Shown: piece after piece, positions 43,919 through 55,183 of the stretch
Position numbering within the stretch: position 1 is the first letter of the stretch
How the letters are laid out: each line of letters begins with the position of its first letter
NCBI RefSeq assembly: GCF_902713425.1
Contig: NC_081198.1
Coordinates: forward strand, 23,357,188-23,421,187
Direction of reading: 5' to 3'
DNA length: 64,000 bases
DNA from: Acipenser ruthenus
Taxonomy: Eukaryota; Chordata; Actinopteri; Acipenseriformes; Acipenseridae
Translations under genes and position numbers: made by a program
The notes under the pieces: generated by a model
What the model saw: the letters and a program-made list of their open reading frames with translations, nothing else
Databases searched by the model: none
What the model was told of the DNA's origin: nothing

Positions 43919-44562
43919 TACTCTTTTATTGAGATTTTACCTTTTTTTACATTTACACCCATTCGTTTTTTCATTCATTTTACATTTCTTTTAAAGATGA
44001 CATTCATGCATACAGACATACATTTTGTTTTAAAAGCATTTAAAACACATTTAAAAACACCAAGACAATTGTGCTTTGTACATGGTTAAAACAGACACAG
44101 ATTAAAATCAACATGAAAAAAACCTGTGCTGTTTTAAAAGTGACTGGAAAAAAAGAACCATCTATAAAAAACCAGTGCTTGTGAGGGCCGGGGAGTGCTC
44201 TCTAAAAAGGTTCAAAAGTGAACATAAAACTAGATCTAAGACAGGGACAGGGGAAAAGGGACAGTGTATAAACAGTGAGTTAAAATTCTAAAATTTTAAA
44301 ACACTTAAAATGTAACTTTTAATAGTTTACATTAAAAATCTTAAAGATACATAAAACAAAACAAAACAAAATCAAATAAAACATTCAAATTAAATCAAAG
44401 GTCCATAAAACTGAAACAAAAAGACTACATAAAACCAGGGCACCGTTGAAAAACGGTCATGCCAGCTAAAAAGGGCGGAATGCTGGCATGACAAAATAAA
44501 TAAAAGGCTTAGCGGTGCCCCGTAGTCCCGCTCCTAGGAGCTAGCGGTTCCAGTTTTTTCCT

Positions 44563-47500
44563 TTATTCCATCTTCACGTCCTGAAGTCCGGCGATCCTCC
44601 ACTCCGCGCAGGCCTTGTCCTTCCCGAGGGTCCGGATGTCCAGAATTACAAAGTCCTTGATAAGAGTTTGTGCCCTTCTGGTCGTGGTGATAGTGTCTAG
44701 CTCCTGCTTGTGATAGACACAGACGTTACGGCCTTCCCACAGGATCTGCTTGACAACATTGATGACACGCCAAACGCACTTAGCTGTGCTGGTATCGATT
44801 CCTCCCGCAGGCCCATAGAGCACAGTCTCAGCGGTCATCTTGGCCGTGTCAGCAAACCTGTTTAGGAAGACAGAGACAGAGAGCCAGACACTGCCAGCCA
44901 CATCACACTCCCAGAAGATATGGGCTGGTGTTTCTCTCTTGCGGCACTTTGCATAGGGGCATGTTTCTACTTGGGCTAGTCCCCTCCTGAACATGAACGC
45001 TCGAGTGGGGAGTGCACTGTGGACGGTGTTCCATGCTATATCCTTCTGGACATTACTGAGGCAGCTGTGAGACACATTCTCCCAGATTTTTTGGCTTTGG
45101 GTGAGGGAGAAAGTAGCTACTTTTTCAATTTCCTGGGAACCGGCAAGATATTTAGTTACAGCCTTGTATTCCCAGGAGGCCAATTTTGCTTTATCTAAGC
45201 CCAATTTATATATAGTGTCCCTTAAGGTTCTATAATACAATGGGGGGTCCCAGGAGTACGGCACGGTGTTATCAATAGTGCAGAGGCCCAAGGCCCTGAG
45301 ACAGGTGGCAAAATAGAAACGATTCATGTAACATACCTTCCTGTCCAGGGCCTGGATGTTCTTGATAGTTTGCGTGAGCCCCTGCACTCGGGTGAGCTGC
45401 ACAACGTCCGGGACCCCCTTACCTCCCTTCTTGTCGGCTTTACTCAGGGTGGCTCGCTTTACCCTCTCCATCTTGCTGCCCCAGATAAAGCGGTGGATAA
45501 TGCGGTCCACCACTTTTTTGGTGGTCCTGTCTGGGGGAAAGATTTTTCCTACATAAGAGAGGATGGGGAACAGTATAGACTTTGTTATTAATACTCTACC
45601 CGTCATTGTTAAGGATCTTGTGCTCCATCCGCCAATCTTTTTACGGACCTGGTTAATGGCCGCCGTCCAGCTCTGGGCCCCCGAGCTATTGTTCTCGAAA
45701 ATGAGGCCCAGAATCTTGATTTTGTCCTTTTTGACAGGGTACATGTCCGACAGTTCCCTATCTACCTGCCAATTTTTAGACACGTAGACTTCGCTCTTGG
45801 ACTTATTAATCACTGCCCCGGTCGCCGTGCAGTACTTCTCAAGGATATTACTAATCCGAGGTACCGACGATGTGTTGGTGCAAATGAGTGACACATCGTC
45901 CATATATGCTGTTGTTTTGACCTGGACCCCGTTGGATCCAGGCAGCTGGAAACCAGTTATATTGGTATCCCTACGAATTGCCTGCAGGAGGGGTTCAATG
46001 CACACGACATATAGCAGTGGGGATAGTGGGCAACCCTGTCTGACCCCTGACTGGATAGATATTTTACCAGTCAGGTGCCTGTTCACCAAGACTCGGGTAC
46101 TAATGTTTGTATATATGGTTTTAACCCACTCCCTAAGTCCAGGAGCGAATTTCATCTGGTCCATCACTTTGTACATATATTCATGGCTTACCCTATCGAA
46201 CGCCTTCTCCTGGTCAAGGTTGAACAGGCAGAGGGGATGGTTCCGTTCTCTAGAATAAGCCAGAATGTCCCTTGTTAACATTAAAATATCCGTGATGGAC
46301 CTCCCTGGGACGCCACAAGCCTGGTCGGGGCCAATGACCAAAGGGAGGTGTACTTGTAGCCGGAGCATCAGAGCTTTGGCTAGTATCTTGTAATCCACGC
46401 AAAGGAGGCTGATTGGGCGCCAATTCCGTAGATCTTTAACTTCCCCTTTCTTATGAAGGAGAGTAATTACACTCTCCCGCATAGAAGGGCCCAACCGCTT
46501 CTCCCTGTAGACCGCTCTGTAGACCTCCGCTAAATGGACTTTTAGCATGTCCCAAAAAAGATGGTAATACTCACCCGGGATGCCATCTGGACCTGGCGTC
46601 TTACCGGTGTTCATGGTCTTAACCGCCTGGGTGAGCTCCTCCAGCGTGAGTTCTGGGTCCTTCTCCTCCTCCTCGTCGTCCCGCACTGAGTCAGGCTCCA
46701 ACTGGCTCAGGAACCACTCTATCAGGGTGTCATCTGTAGCTTTGATGTTATATAGGTCCCTATAGAAGTTCTCTACCACTTTTTTCACTCCCTCACTATC
46801 CTCTACTATCCTCCCCCTGCTGTCGAGCATGGAGGACATCAAGTGCCGCTTCTCCCTCGTTTTCTGGAAGAAGAAGCGAGTACACTTTTCGTCTTCCTCC
46901 ATTTTTTGCACTTTTGCATTGTGCATGACCTTTCGTTGTTCCTCCCTACAAAGCACTGAAAGATCTAGCTTGGTCTGGGCTATCTCGTCGCTTACAGGGA
47001 ACCCCCGAAGCTGAAGCAGGCTCAGATGCTGGAGGGCAGCATTCAGGTGTTTATATTTGGCCCTCCTTTCTTTTGCTTTCCTCTTGCCTGCTGCTATGAA
47101 ATAACCCTTAGTTCTGATTTTGACCATCTCCCACCACTCTATAGGGGAGTTGAATAGGTCACGCAAAGTGGTCCACTCAACAAGCCTGCTCTTATAGGCT
47201 GCAGCTATGGAGGGGTCATCGAGTAAGGAGGTGTTTAATTTCCAAACCCCTGACCCCATCTGGGAGGTCTGAGGGACCTGCAATGTTACCTGCAGGAGCC
47301 TATGGTCAGAGAAGAAGACGGCCTGGGTGTCTACTGCCGTCTTCGTAAGGGAGCTGGTATGCAGGACGAGATCTATACGGGAGAAGGAGGTCCCAGATGA
47401 GCTCACCCAGGTAAAGGGAGGCACCAGGTCCTTACCTGCATCACACAGGGAGAAATCAGATATTACGGAGGACAAAACTCTACTAGAGCGGTCGTTGCGT

Positions 47501-48006
47501 GGCCTGCTCCGGTCTACGTCCCTCAGAGCACAATTGAAGTCACCTGACACGATGACGGGTACGTTCCCCAGCAGGAGTGGACGCAGCTGTGGAAAAAATT
47601 GAACTCTTTCGTTTTGGTTAGTGGGTGCGTAGACATTGACCAGTCTGAGGGGAGTGTTGTTGTATGTCACATCCACGCTCAGAATTCTACCAGGTTCTAC
47701 CTCCCTGCTGCTGCGGGAGGTAATAAATGGGTTTTTAAACAGGATACCTACTCCGTCGGCTCTGGCTATGTTGGAGCCCGACCAGAAGGAGTCCCCCAGG
47801 GTCCAAGTCTCCTTCAGGTTCCTATAATCAGGGCTCGACGAAATACCACACTCCTGCAGAAAGATGAGATCTGCTTTCAAGTTAGCTAGATAGTTTAGTA
47901 CATCAAATCTTTTTTGTGTCTCCCTGATGCTCCTGACATTAACAGACACACATATCAGGGCCATCAGGGTAGCTAACAAGAAAAGGAGTCGCTGCGTCCA
48001 CCCCAT
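44563..48006 (-). CDS. Keno ORF2: APE-like endonuclease and reverse transcriptase, copy K7
   Basis: 1147 aa, no break. Endonuclease at residues 17-240 with Asn23, Glu52, Tyr126, Asp156/Asn158 (SGDFN), RID at 210-212 and SDH at 233-235. RT with PGPDGIPGEYY (471-481), motif A LDQEKAFD (597-604), motif B SGVRQGCPLSP (653-663) and motif C YMDD (701-704). Zinc knuckle CX4CX7HX4C at 1016-1034. It would nick the U2 gene and copy its RNA there. With ORF1 of this copy broken, ORF1 protein would have to come from another copy. Confidence 0.93.
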   Translation of the reverse strand: MGWTQRLLFLLATLMALICVSVNVRSIRETQKRFDVLNYLANLKADLIFLQECGISSSPDYRNLKETWTLGDSFWSGSNIARADGVGILFKNPFITSRSSREVEPGRILSVDVTYNNTPLRLVNVYAPTNQNERVQFFPQLRPLLLGNVPVIVSGDFNCALRDVDRSRPRNDRSSRVLSSVISDFSLCDAGKDLVPPFTWVSSSGTSFSRIDLVLHTSSLTKTAVDTQAVFFSDHRLLQVTLQVPQTSQMGSGVWKLNTSLLDDPSIAAAYKSRLVEWTTLRDLFNSPIEWWEMVKIRTKGYFIAAGKRKAKERRAKYKHLNAALQHLSLLQLRGFPVSDEIAQTKLDLSVLCREEQRKVMHNAKVQKMEEDEKCTRFFFQKTREKRHLMSSMLDSRGRIVEDSEGVKKVVENFYRDLYNIKATDDTLIEWFLSQLEPDSVRDDEEEEKDPELTLEELTQAVKTMNTGKTPGPDGIPGEYYHLFWDMLKVHLAEVYRAVYREKRLGPSMRESVITLLHKKGEVKDLRNWRPISLLCVDYKILAKALMLRLQVHLPLVIGPDQACGVPGRSITDILMLTRDILAYSRERNHPLCLFNLDQEKAFDRVSHEYMYKVMDQMKFAPGLREWVKTIYTNISTRVLVNRHLTGKISIQSGVRQGCPLSPLLYVVCIEPLLQAIRRDTNITGFQLPGSNGVQVKTTAYMDDVSLICTNTSSVPRISNILEKYCTATGAVINKSKSEVYVSKNWQVDRELSDMYPVKKDKIKILGLIFENNSSGAQSWTAAINQVRKKIGGWSTRSLTMTGRVLITKSILFPILSYVGKIFPPDRTTKKVVDRIIHRFIWGSKMERVKRATLSKADKKGGKGVPDVVQLTRVQGLTQTIKNIQALDRKVCYMNRFYFATCLRALGLCTIDNTVPYSWDPPLYYRTLRDTIYKLGLDKAKLASWEYKAVTKYLAGSQEIEKVATFSLTQSQKIWENVSHSCLSNVQKDIAWNTVHSALPTRAFMFRRGLAQVETCPYAKCRKRETPAHIFWECDVAGSVWLSVSVFLNRFADTAKMTAETVLYGPAGGIDTSTAKCVWRVINVVKQILWEGRNVCVYHKQELDTITTTRRAQTLIKDFVILDIRTLGKDKACAEWRIAGLQDVKME

Positions 48007-48011
48007 AGCGA

Positions 48012-49958
48012 CTATGATTGGGAGGTCGGGACACTCTTCCTACTCTTAGCTCTACGCTTGCTTCGAGGGGGCTTGGGCTTATTTGCAACTCCCATCACCC
48101 CTGAGAAGGTACTCACTGCTGCCTCGTCCAAGAAGGCACCGTCTTTATATGCACAGTACGTGGAGTTGTTGGGGCTATTCAACTCCCCACAAGGTAAGTC
48201 TGGTGGAACTTGCTCAGGGCCCCTCGGAACGTGTGGGTCAGCTTTGTCCTGGGGGGGGGGTTATGACAGACAGCATTCTTTGGCTGTTACCGTCTGTTGA
48301 ATTGGAGCTGTTAGCAGACTTCTGGCTTACCGCGTCCAGGGGTATTCCCATGTCCTCCAGTGCTGTATCTAGGAGGACCTCTAGGGGGCCCCTGGTTTTG
48401 CCCATACAAGGGAGGGGGTCAAGGATGCTTTGAAGGGAGGCCCTTCGCTTGAAGAGGGTCATTGCTACAGAGGTACTGCTGGTCAGGGAAGGTGTTGACC
48501 CCGACCTCTCCCTCGGTGCATTAGTGAACACCTCTTCTGCGAGGTGTGCTAGGGTTTGTGCCAACGACTGGGAAGGCTGGCTGGGGATGCCCTGGCTGGC
48601 TGCTACCTGCCCACTAGGCGGCAGTGTAGCCGTCCCACTCGCCTCCGTCTCTGCCTGCGAGGGCAAGACTGGGGACTTTTTGTGGACATTAGCTGGTTTT
48701 GGATCTATGGGGGCCACCTGCAACTTGCTGTCTTTGATCCTGATCTTCTTTCTTTTCCCCCCCTCGTCTCTACCCTTTCTTTTCCCCACCCTCTGCTGGT
48801 TCTTCACTCCCTTCCCCTCCTTCTCACTCTCACTTTCACTGTCGCTTTTGCTTTCCTCCCCCACGGACTCAATCCTTATGGCGTCATAACGAGAGCCGAG
48901 GGGGAGTGCTGGCACTGAGAGGGCCCTACTCAGGGGGGGGCCGCTGCTGGGTCCGGGCTCCCTCCCTGACTCGTGTTCTGCATCAGAGGAGCTACTGGAG
49001 GAGCTAGTGGAGTGGCTGTTGTACTCTCTCTCTGGGCTGGGGGAAGGGGTCCTCGTAAAACGGGACATGTCTCGGGGGCGGGGGGGTGAGGGGGTGCTGG
49101 TGATGATGGTGGTGCTGGAGTCTGGGTCTTGGATACTGTTGGTGGTGATGTGGACTGATCTTTGTTACTTGCTCCCTCTTCCTGCTCAGGCCTAGGCTTG
49201 TTCATGTTTGCCTTGCTGGCTCTGGCCATGTTGGCATAGGAAGAGGGGCAGTCCTTAAACAGGTGCCCCTTCTTTCCACACAAATTGCACTGCCTCTCTT
49301 CTCTGCAGTGGCTGGTCTCGTGGGGGGCGCCGCAGTTCCTGCACTTGACTACAGTACACGCGGCCGCCAGGTGTCCTAATTCCCCACATTTCCTGCAGAG
49401 TTTTGGCATCCCATTATAGAATACCAGCCCTCTGTTGGGCCCTAACACTATGGAGTTTGGAATGTGGCGGACGCCTCCAATGCCCGATGGATCAACATTA
49501 AGGCGTACCAGCCACTTTCTGGCTCCTGTCCAAACCCCATCTTCATCTGTAATTTTCCTCCCTTCTGATGACACCCTCCCATAGCGGTTAAGCCATGTTG
49601 TAATATCATAGTCGCTAACAGCCTCATTGAAAAATTGGACAGTAACAACTTTCATTTCTCTGTCTGTCAGTGCATCCACACAAAATTCTTTGTATGGAGC
49701 GAGATATTTATTCTCCCCCCAAAAGGACCACATTTCTTGTAACTTTTGGGGGTTCCTAAAACTGACCTCAAACACTTCCTTAAGCCCTGGCAATTTCACC
49801 AAACAATTCAAGTCAGAAGGGGAAAAACCCATACCCCTCTGAAGAATGGTCCGGCTGAACTCCAGTCTCGTCAGTCCTGGTTCCGTTTCATCTTGCTTGT
49901 TTCTTGTGAAGCGCACCGCATTGTGCCTCCTGGTTTCCTGGGTTGGCCGGAACGCCAT
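48012..49958 (-). pseudogene. Keno ORF1, copy K7, two compensating single-base shifts
   Basis: Exactly the expected 1947 nt, but a G run near 49090 is one short and the run at about 48252-48261 is one long. About 280 codons between them are therefore out of frame. The zinc knuckles lie before the first shift. Confidence 0.87.
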
Positions 49959-50687
49959 CCTTCAGCTGGCTCCTCCGATTGGGGTGGGAGAAGCCTCTGG
50001 ACGTCCGGGTTGTCTCTCTCTACGGAAAAGAGACAACGTAAGCAGCAAATCTGGGCAGTTGAAGGAACTATTACTTTAGTCCCTGAGGAGATGGTTGCCT
50101 CGCAAGAGGGACCCCCTCCCCAGGTGAACGGTGTCCTTCCCTGGCGGAGTAGGGGGCGCTGCTTGGCACCGAGACCACGTAGGAAGAATCGTGGCTGTGA
50201 CGCCTCCTCGGGGTCCGGGGCCGCCCTCTGCTCCTCCCAGATGGTGCCCTCTGCTGGGCGCCTGCTGCTCTCGGTCTGGATCTCGACTACAATCAAGGGC
50301 TGGGGATGAGGTCGTCTAGGTCATCAAAGGGTCCTCAAAGGTCGTCTGGATGGTAGGTCCTCCTTCTCTCTAACTCCAGGAACGTCTGGAAAAGCCGGAA
50401 CCGCCTGAAAAAGAAAAAAACGGGAACCGCCTGAAAAAGAAAAAACTGCTCTCAACAGTCAACAAAATCTTGAAAGACCCTCGGCCTGGATTGGGCAAGC
50501 CAAAACCAGACTGAGCATTAGTCTTCCAAAAAGTTGCCGAGCTGAAGAAAGCCAGTCAAAAATAAAAAAAATTCTGTTCCTCCTCACCCGAACAAACCTC
50601 TCACAGACCCTCGGAGGGAGCGGGCAATGCCACTACCCTCTAAGCCTTAGTCTTAGAAAGATTTATTCGAACTGAAGACAAGCCAGA

Positions 50688-51099
50688 GTATATGGCTGGC
50701 TAAGAAGGACCTGGCATAGGGACATGTTCCACCACACTTGTCTGGTTAGCTGCATGCTCCCAGGAAACAAACTGCTGCTGTCTACATCATCATCACATGT
50801 GAATAAAAGAAAGAAAGACAGCAAGAAAGAAAGAGAGAAAGAAAAAAAAAAGAAGTAAAACGGCGGGAAAACTTGCATCAACACTGGCACTCTCCCTCCA
50901 GCAGGGGTAGACAAAATGCTCACAGGAGAGATCCAGATCTGACTTTGACCAACGTTAGAGAAAGGTGTGCACCGTTCCCGGAGGTACTGCAATACCGGGC
51001 CGATGCGTGGAGTGGACGGAGCAAGCCCCTGTTCCATCTCCCGATTCCAAAAATCAATTTAATATATGGTCCCCTGATAGGGGACGTATCAGATATTAA
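50688..51099 (-). repeat. U2 array segment between K7 and K8 (no whole U2 gene)
   Basis: Spacer, a short microsatellite (about 50805-50855, half the usual length), the 3' box (50938-50953), and the U2 3' part (50964-51099) only. The two LINEs are thus head-to-tail, separated by about 0.4 kb. Confidence 0.9.
50964..51099 (-). ncRNA. RNU2: U2 snRNA 3' part (nt 54-189) flanking the K8 3' end
   Basis: Usual junction, no sequence change noticed, no promoter. Confidence 0.92.
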
Positions 51100-51610
51100 T
51101 ACTCTTTTATTGAGATTTTACATTTTTTACATTTACACCCATTCGTTTTTTCATTCATTTTACATTTCTTTTAAAGATGACATTCATGCATACAGACATA
51201 CATTTTGTTTTAAAAGCATTTAAAATACATTTAAAAACACCAAGACAATTGTGCTTTGTACATGGTTAAAACAGACACAGATTAAAATCAACATGAAAAA
51301 AACCTGTGCTGTTTTAAAAGTGACTGGAAAAAAAGAACCATCTATAAAAAACCAGTGCTTGTGAGGGCCGGGGAGTGCTCTCTAAAAAAGTGAACATAAA
51401 CCTAGATCTAAAACAGGGACAGGGGAAAAGGGACAGTGTATAAACAGTGAGTTAAAATTCTAAAATTTTAAAACACTTAAAATGTAACTTTTAATAGTTT
51501 ACATTAAAAATCTTAAAGATACATAAAACAAAACAAAACAAAATCAAATAAAACATTCAAATTAAATCAAAGGTCCATAAAACTGAAACAAAAAGACTAC
51601 ATAAAACCAG

Positions 51611-51691
51611 GGCACCGTTGAAAAACGGTCATGCCAGCTAAAAAGGGCGGAATGCTGGCATGACAAAATAAATAAAAGGCTTAGCGGTGCC
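51611..51691 (-). other. Conserved hairpin set in the K8 3'UTR
   Basis: Outer arms 51611-51617 and 51685-51691 (7 bp); inner perfect 11-bp arms 51628-51638 and 51654-51664 with a 15-nt loop; small hairpin 51614-51619 with 51624-51629 and loop GAAA on the plus strand. The small hairpin overlaps an outer arm, so the two are alternatives. A 12-bp palindrome GCTCCTAGGAGC lies at 51702-51713. Confidence 0.65.
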
Positions 51692-51734
51692 CCGTAGTCC
51701 CGCTCCTAGGAGCTAGCGGTTCCAGTTTTTTCCT

Positions 51735-54700
51735 TTATTCCATCTTCACGTCCTGAAGTCCGGCGATCCTCCACTCCGCGCAGGCCTTGTCCTTCCCGAG
51801 GGTCCGGATGTCCAGAATTACAAAGTCCTTGATAAGAGTTTGTGCCCTTCTGGTCGTGGTGATAGTGTCTAGCTCCTGCTTGTGATAGACACAGACGTTA
51901 CGGCCTTCCCACAGGATCTGCTTGACAACATTGATGACACGCCAAACGCACTTAGCTGTGCTGGTAGTGATTCCTCCCGCAGGCCCATAGAGCACAGTCT
52001 CAGCGGTCATCTTGGCCGTGTCAGCAAACCTGTTTAGGAAGACAGAGACAGAGAGCCAGACACTGCCAGCCACATCACACTCCCAGAAGATATGGGCTGG
52101 TGTTTCTCTCTTGCGGCACTTTGCATAGGGGCATGTTTCTACTTGGGCTAGTCCCCTCCTGAACATGAACGCTCGAGTGGGGAGTGCACTGTGGACGGTG
52201 TTCCATGCTATATCCTTCTGGACATTACTGAGGCAGCTGTGAGACACATTCTCCCAGATTTTTTGGCTTTGGGTGAGGGAGAAAGTAGCTACTTTTTCAA
52301 TTTCCTGGGAACCGGCAAGATATTTAGTTACAGCCTTGTATTCCCAGGAGGCCAATTTTGCTTTATCTAAGCCCAATTTATATATAGTGTCCCTTAAGGT
52401 TCTATAATACAATGGGGGGTCCCAGGAGTACGGCACGGTGTTATCAATAGTGCAGAGGCCCAAGGCCCTGAGACAGGTGGCAAAATAGAAACGATTCATG
52501 TAACATACCTTCCTGTCCAGGGCCTGGATGTTCTTGATAGTTTGCGTGAGCCCCTGCACTCGGGTGAGCTGCACAACGTCCGGGACCCCCTTACCTCCCT
52601 TCTTGTCGACTTTACTCAGGGTGGCTCGCTTTACCCTCTCCATCTTGCTGCCCCAGATAAAGCGGTGGATAATGCGGTCCACCACTTTTTTGGTGGTCCT
52701 GTCTGGGGGAAAGATTTTTCCTACATAAGAGAGGATGGGGAACAGTATAGACTTGGTTATTAATACTCTACCCGTCATTGTTAAGGATCTTGTGCTCCAT
52801 CCGCCAATCTTTTTACGGACCTGGTTAATGGCCGCCGTCCAGCTCTGGGCCCCCGAGCTATTGTTCTCGAAAATGAGGCCCAGAATCTTGATTTTGTCCT
52901 TTTTGACAGGGTACATGTCCGACAGTTCCCTATCTACCTGCCAATTTTTAGACACGTAGACTTCGCTCTTGGACTTATTAATCACTGCCCCGGTCGCCGT
53001 GCAGTACTTCTCAAGGATATTACTAATCCGAGGTACCGACGATGTGTTGGTGCAAATGAGTGACACATCGTCCATATATGCTGTTGTTTTGACCTGGACC
53101 CCGTTGGATCCAGGCAGCTGGAAACCAGTTATATTGGTATCCCTACGAATTGCCTGCAGGAGGGGTTCAATGCACACGACATATAGCAGTGGGGATAGTG
53201 GGCAACCCTGTCTGACCCCTGACTGGATAGATATTTTACCAGTCAGGTGCCTGTTCACCAAGACTCGGGTACTAATGTTTGTATATATGGTTTTAACCCA
53301 CTCCCTAAGTCCAGGAGCGAATTTCATCTGGTCCATCACTTTGTACATATATTCATGGCTTACCCTATCGAACGCCTTCTCCTGGTCAAGGTTGAACAGG
53401 CAGAGGGGATGGTTCCGTTCTCTAGAATAAGCCAGAATGTCCCTTGTTAACATTAAAATATCCGTGATGGACCTCCCTGGGACGCCACAAGCCTGGTCGG
53501 GGCCAATGACCAAAGGGAGGTGTACTTGTAGCCGGAGCATCAGAGCTTTGGCTAGTATCTTGTAATCCACGCAAAGGAGGCTGATTGGGCGCCAATTCCG
53601 TAGATCTTTAACTTCCCCTTTCTTATGAAGGAGAGTAATTACACTCTCCCGCATAGAAGGGCCCAACCGCTTCTCCCTGTAGACCGCTCTGTAGACCTCC
53701 GCTAAATGGACTTTTAGCGTGTCCCAAAAAAGATGGTAATACTCACCCGGGATGCCATCTGGACCTGGCGTCTTACCGGTGTTCATGGTCTTAACCGCCT
53801 GGGTGAGCTCCTCCAGCGTGAGTTCTGGGTCCTTCTCCTCCTCCTCCTCGTCCCGCACTGAGTCAGGCTCCAACTGGCTCAGGAACCACTCTATCAGGGT
53901 GTCATCTGTAGCTTTGATGTTATACAGGTCCCTATAGAAGTTCTCTACCACTTTTTTCACTCCCTCACTATCCTCTACTATCCTCCCCCTGCTGTCGAGC
54001 ATGGAGGACATCAAGTGCCGCTTCTCCCTCGTTTTCTGGAAGAAGAAGCGAGTACACTTTTCGTCTTCCTCCATTTTTTGCACTTTTGCATTGTGCATGA
54101 CCTTTCGTTGTTCCTCCCTACAAAGCACTGAAAGATCTAGCTTGGTCTGGGCTATCTCGTCGCTTACAGGGAACCCCCGAAGCTGAAGCAGGCTCAGACG
54201 CTGGAGGGCAGCATTCAGGTATTTATATTTGGCTCTCCTTTCTTTTGCTTTCCTCTTGCCTGCTGCTATGAAATAACCCTTAGTTCTGATTTTGACCATC
54301 TCCCACCACTCTATAGGGGAGTTGAATAGGTCACGCAAAGTGGTCCACTCAACAAGCCTGCTCTTATAGGCTGCAGCTATGGAGGGGTCATCGAGTAAGG
54401 AGGTGTTTAATTTCCAGACCCCTGACCCCATCTGGGAGGTCTGAGGGACCTGCAATGTTACCTGCAGGAGCCTATGGTCAGAGAAGAAGACGGCCTGGGT
54501 GTCTACTGCCGTCTTCGTAAGGGAGCTGGTATGCAGGACGAGATCTATACGGGAGAAGGAGGTCCCAGATGAGCTCACCCAGGTAAAGGGAGGCACCAGG
54601 TCCTTACCTGCATCACACAGGGAGAAATCAGATATTACGGAGGACAAAACTCTACTAGAGCGGTCGTTGCGTGGCCTGCTCCGGTCTACGTCCCTCAGAG

Positions 54701-55178
54701 CACAATTGAAGTCACCTGACACGATGACGGGTACGTTCCCCAGCAGGAGTGGACGCAGCTGTGGAAAAAATTGAACTCTTTCGTTTTGGTTAGTGGGTGC
54801 GTAGACATTGACCAGTCTGAGGGGAGTGTTGTTGTATGTCACATCCACGCTCAGAATTCTACCAGGTTCTACCTCCCTGCTGCTGCGGGAGGTAATAAAA
54901 GGGTTTTTAAACAGGATACCTACTCCGTCGGCTCTGGCTATGTTGGAGCCCGACCAGAAGGAGTCCCCCAGGGTCCAACTCTCCTTCAGGTCCCTATAAT
55001 CAGGGCTCGACGAAATACCACACTCCTGCAGAAAGATGAGATCTGCTTTCAAGTTAGCTAGATAGTTTAGTACATCAAATCTTTTTTGTGTCTCCCTGAT
55101 GCTCCTGACATTAACAGACACACATATCAGGGCCATCAGGGTAGCTAACAAGAAAAGGAGTCGCTGCGTCCACCCCAT
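51735..55178 (-). CDS. Keno ORF2: APE-like endonuclease and reverse transcriptase, copy K8
   Basis: 1147 aa, open throughout, all catalytic positions kept (Glu52, Asp156, Asn158, Asp234, His235, Asp598, YMDD 701-704) and the C-terminal knuckle intact. Two small private changes: DEEEEE in the acidic linker and SKVDKK for SKADKK. Nothing visible prevents activity. Confidence 0.93.
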   Translation of the reverse strand: MGWTQRLLFLLATLMALICVSVNVRSIRETQKRFDVLNYLANLKADLIFLQECGISSSPDYRDLKESWTLGDSFWSGSNIARADGVGILFKNPFITSRSSREVEPGRILSVDVTYNNTPLRLVNVYAPTNQNERVQFFPQLRPLLLGNVPVIVSGDFNCALRDVDRSRPRNDRSSRVLSSVISDFSLCDAGKDLVPPFTWVSSSGTSFSRIDLVLHTSSLTKTAVDTQAVFFSDHRLLQVTLQVPQTSQMGSGVWKLNTSLLDDPSIAAAYKSRLVEWTTLRDLFNSPIEWWEMVKIRTKGYFIAAGKRKAKERRAKYKYLNAALQRLSLLQLRGFPVSDEIAQTKLDLSVLCREEQRKVMHNAKVQKMEEDEKCTRFFFQKTREKRHLMSSMLDSRGRIVEDSEGVKKVVENFYRDLYNIKATDDTLIEWFLSQLEPDSVRDEEEEEKDPELTLEELTQAVKTMNTGKTPGPDGIPGEYYHLFWDTLKVHLAEVYRAVYREKRLGPSMRESVITLLHKKGEVKDLRNWRPISLLCVDYKILAKALMLRLQVHLPLVIGPDQACGVPGRSITDILMLTRDILAYSRERNHPLCLFNLDQEKAFDRVSHEYMYKVMDQMKFAPGLREWVKTIYTNISTRVLVNRHLTGKISIQSGVRQGCPLSPLLYVVCIEPLLQAIRRDTNITGFQLPGSNGVQVKTTAYMDDVSLICTNTSSVPRISNILEKYCTATGAVINKSKSEVYVSKNWQVDRELSDMYPVKKDKIKILGLIFENNSSGAQSWTAAINQVRKKIGGWSTRSLTMTGRVLITKSILFPILSYVGKIFPPDRTTKKVVDRIIHRFIWGSKMERVKRATLSKVDKKGGKGVPDVVQLTRVQGLTQTIKNIQALDRKVCYMNRFYFATCLRALGLCTIDNTVPYSWDPPLYYRTLRDTIYKLGLDKAKLASWEYKAVTKYLAGSQEIEKVATFSLTQSQKIWENVSHSCLSNVQKDIAWNTVHSALPTRAFMFRRGLAQVETCPYAKCRKRETPAHIFWECDVAGSVWLSVSVFLNRFADTAKMTAETVLYGPAGGITTSTAKCVWRVINVVKQILWEGRNVCVYHKQELDTITTTRRAQTLIKDFVILDIRTLGKDKACAEWRIAGLQDVKME

Positions 55179-55183
55179 AGCGA

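Larger units (their letters stand above)
43919..50687 (-). mobile_element. Keno-like LINE, copy K7, full length, ORF2 open
   Basis: 6769 bp: 3'UTR 43919-44562 (a few bases longer than in K3/K8), ORF2 44563-48006, ORF1 48012-49958, 5'UTR 49959-50687. Shares residue variants with K4-K6 (HLNAALQ, FWDML, GGIDTS), but its endonuclease is undamaged and its 3' junction is the usual one. It could resemble the parent of that group before the deletion. Confidence 0.93.
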
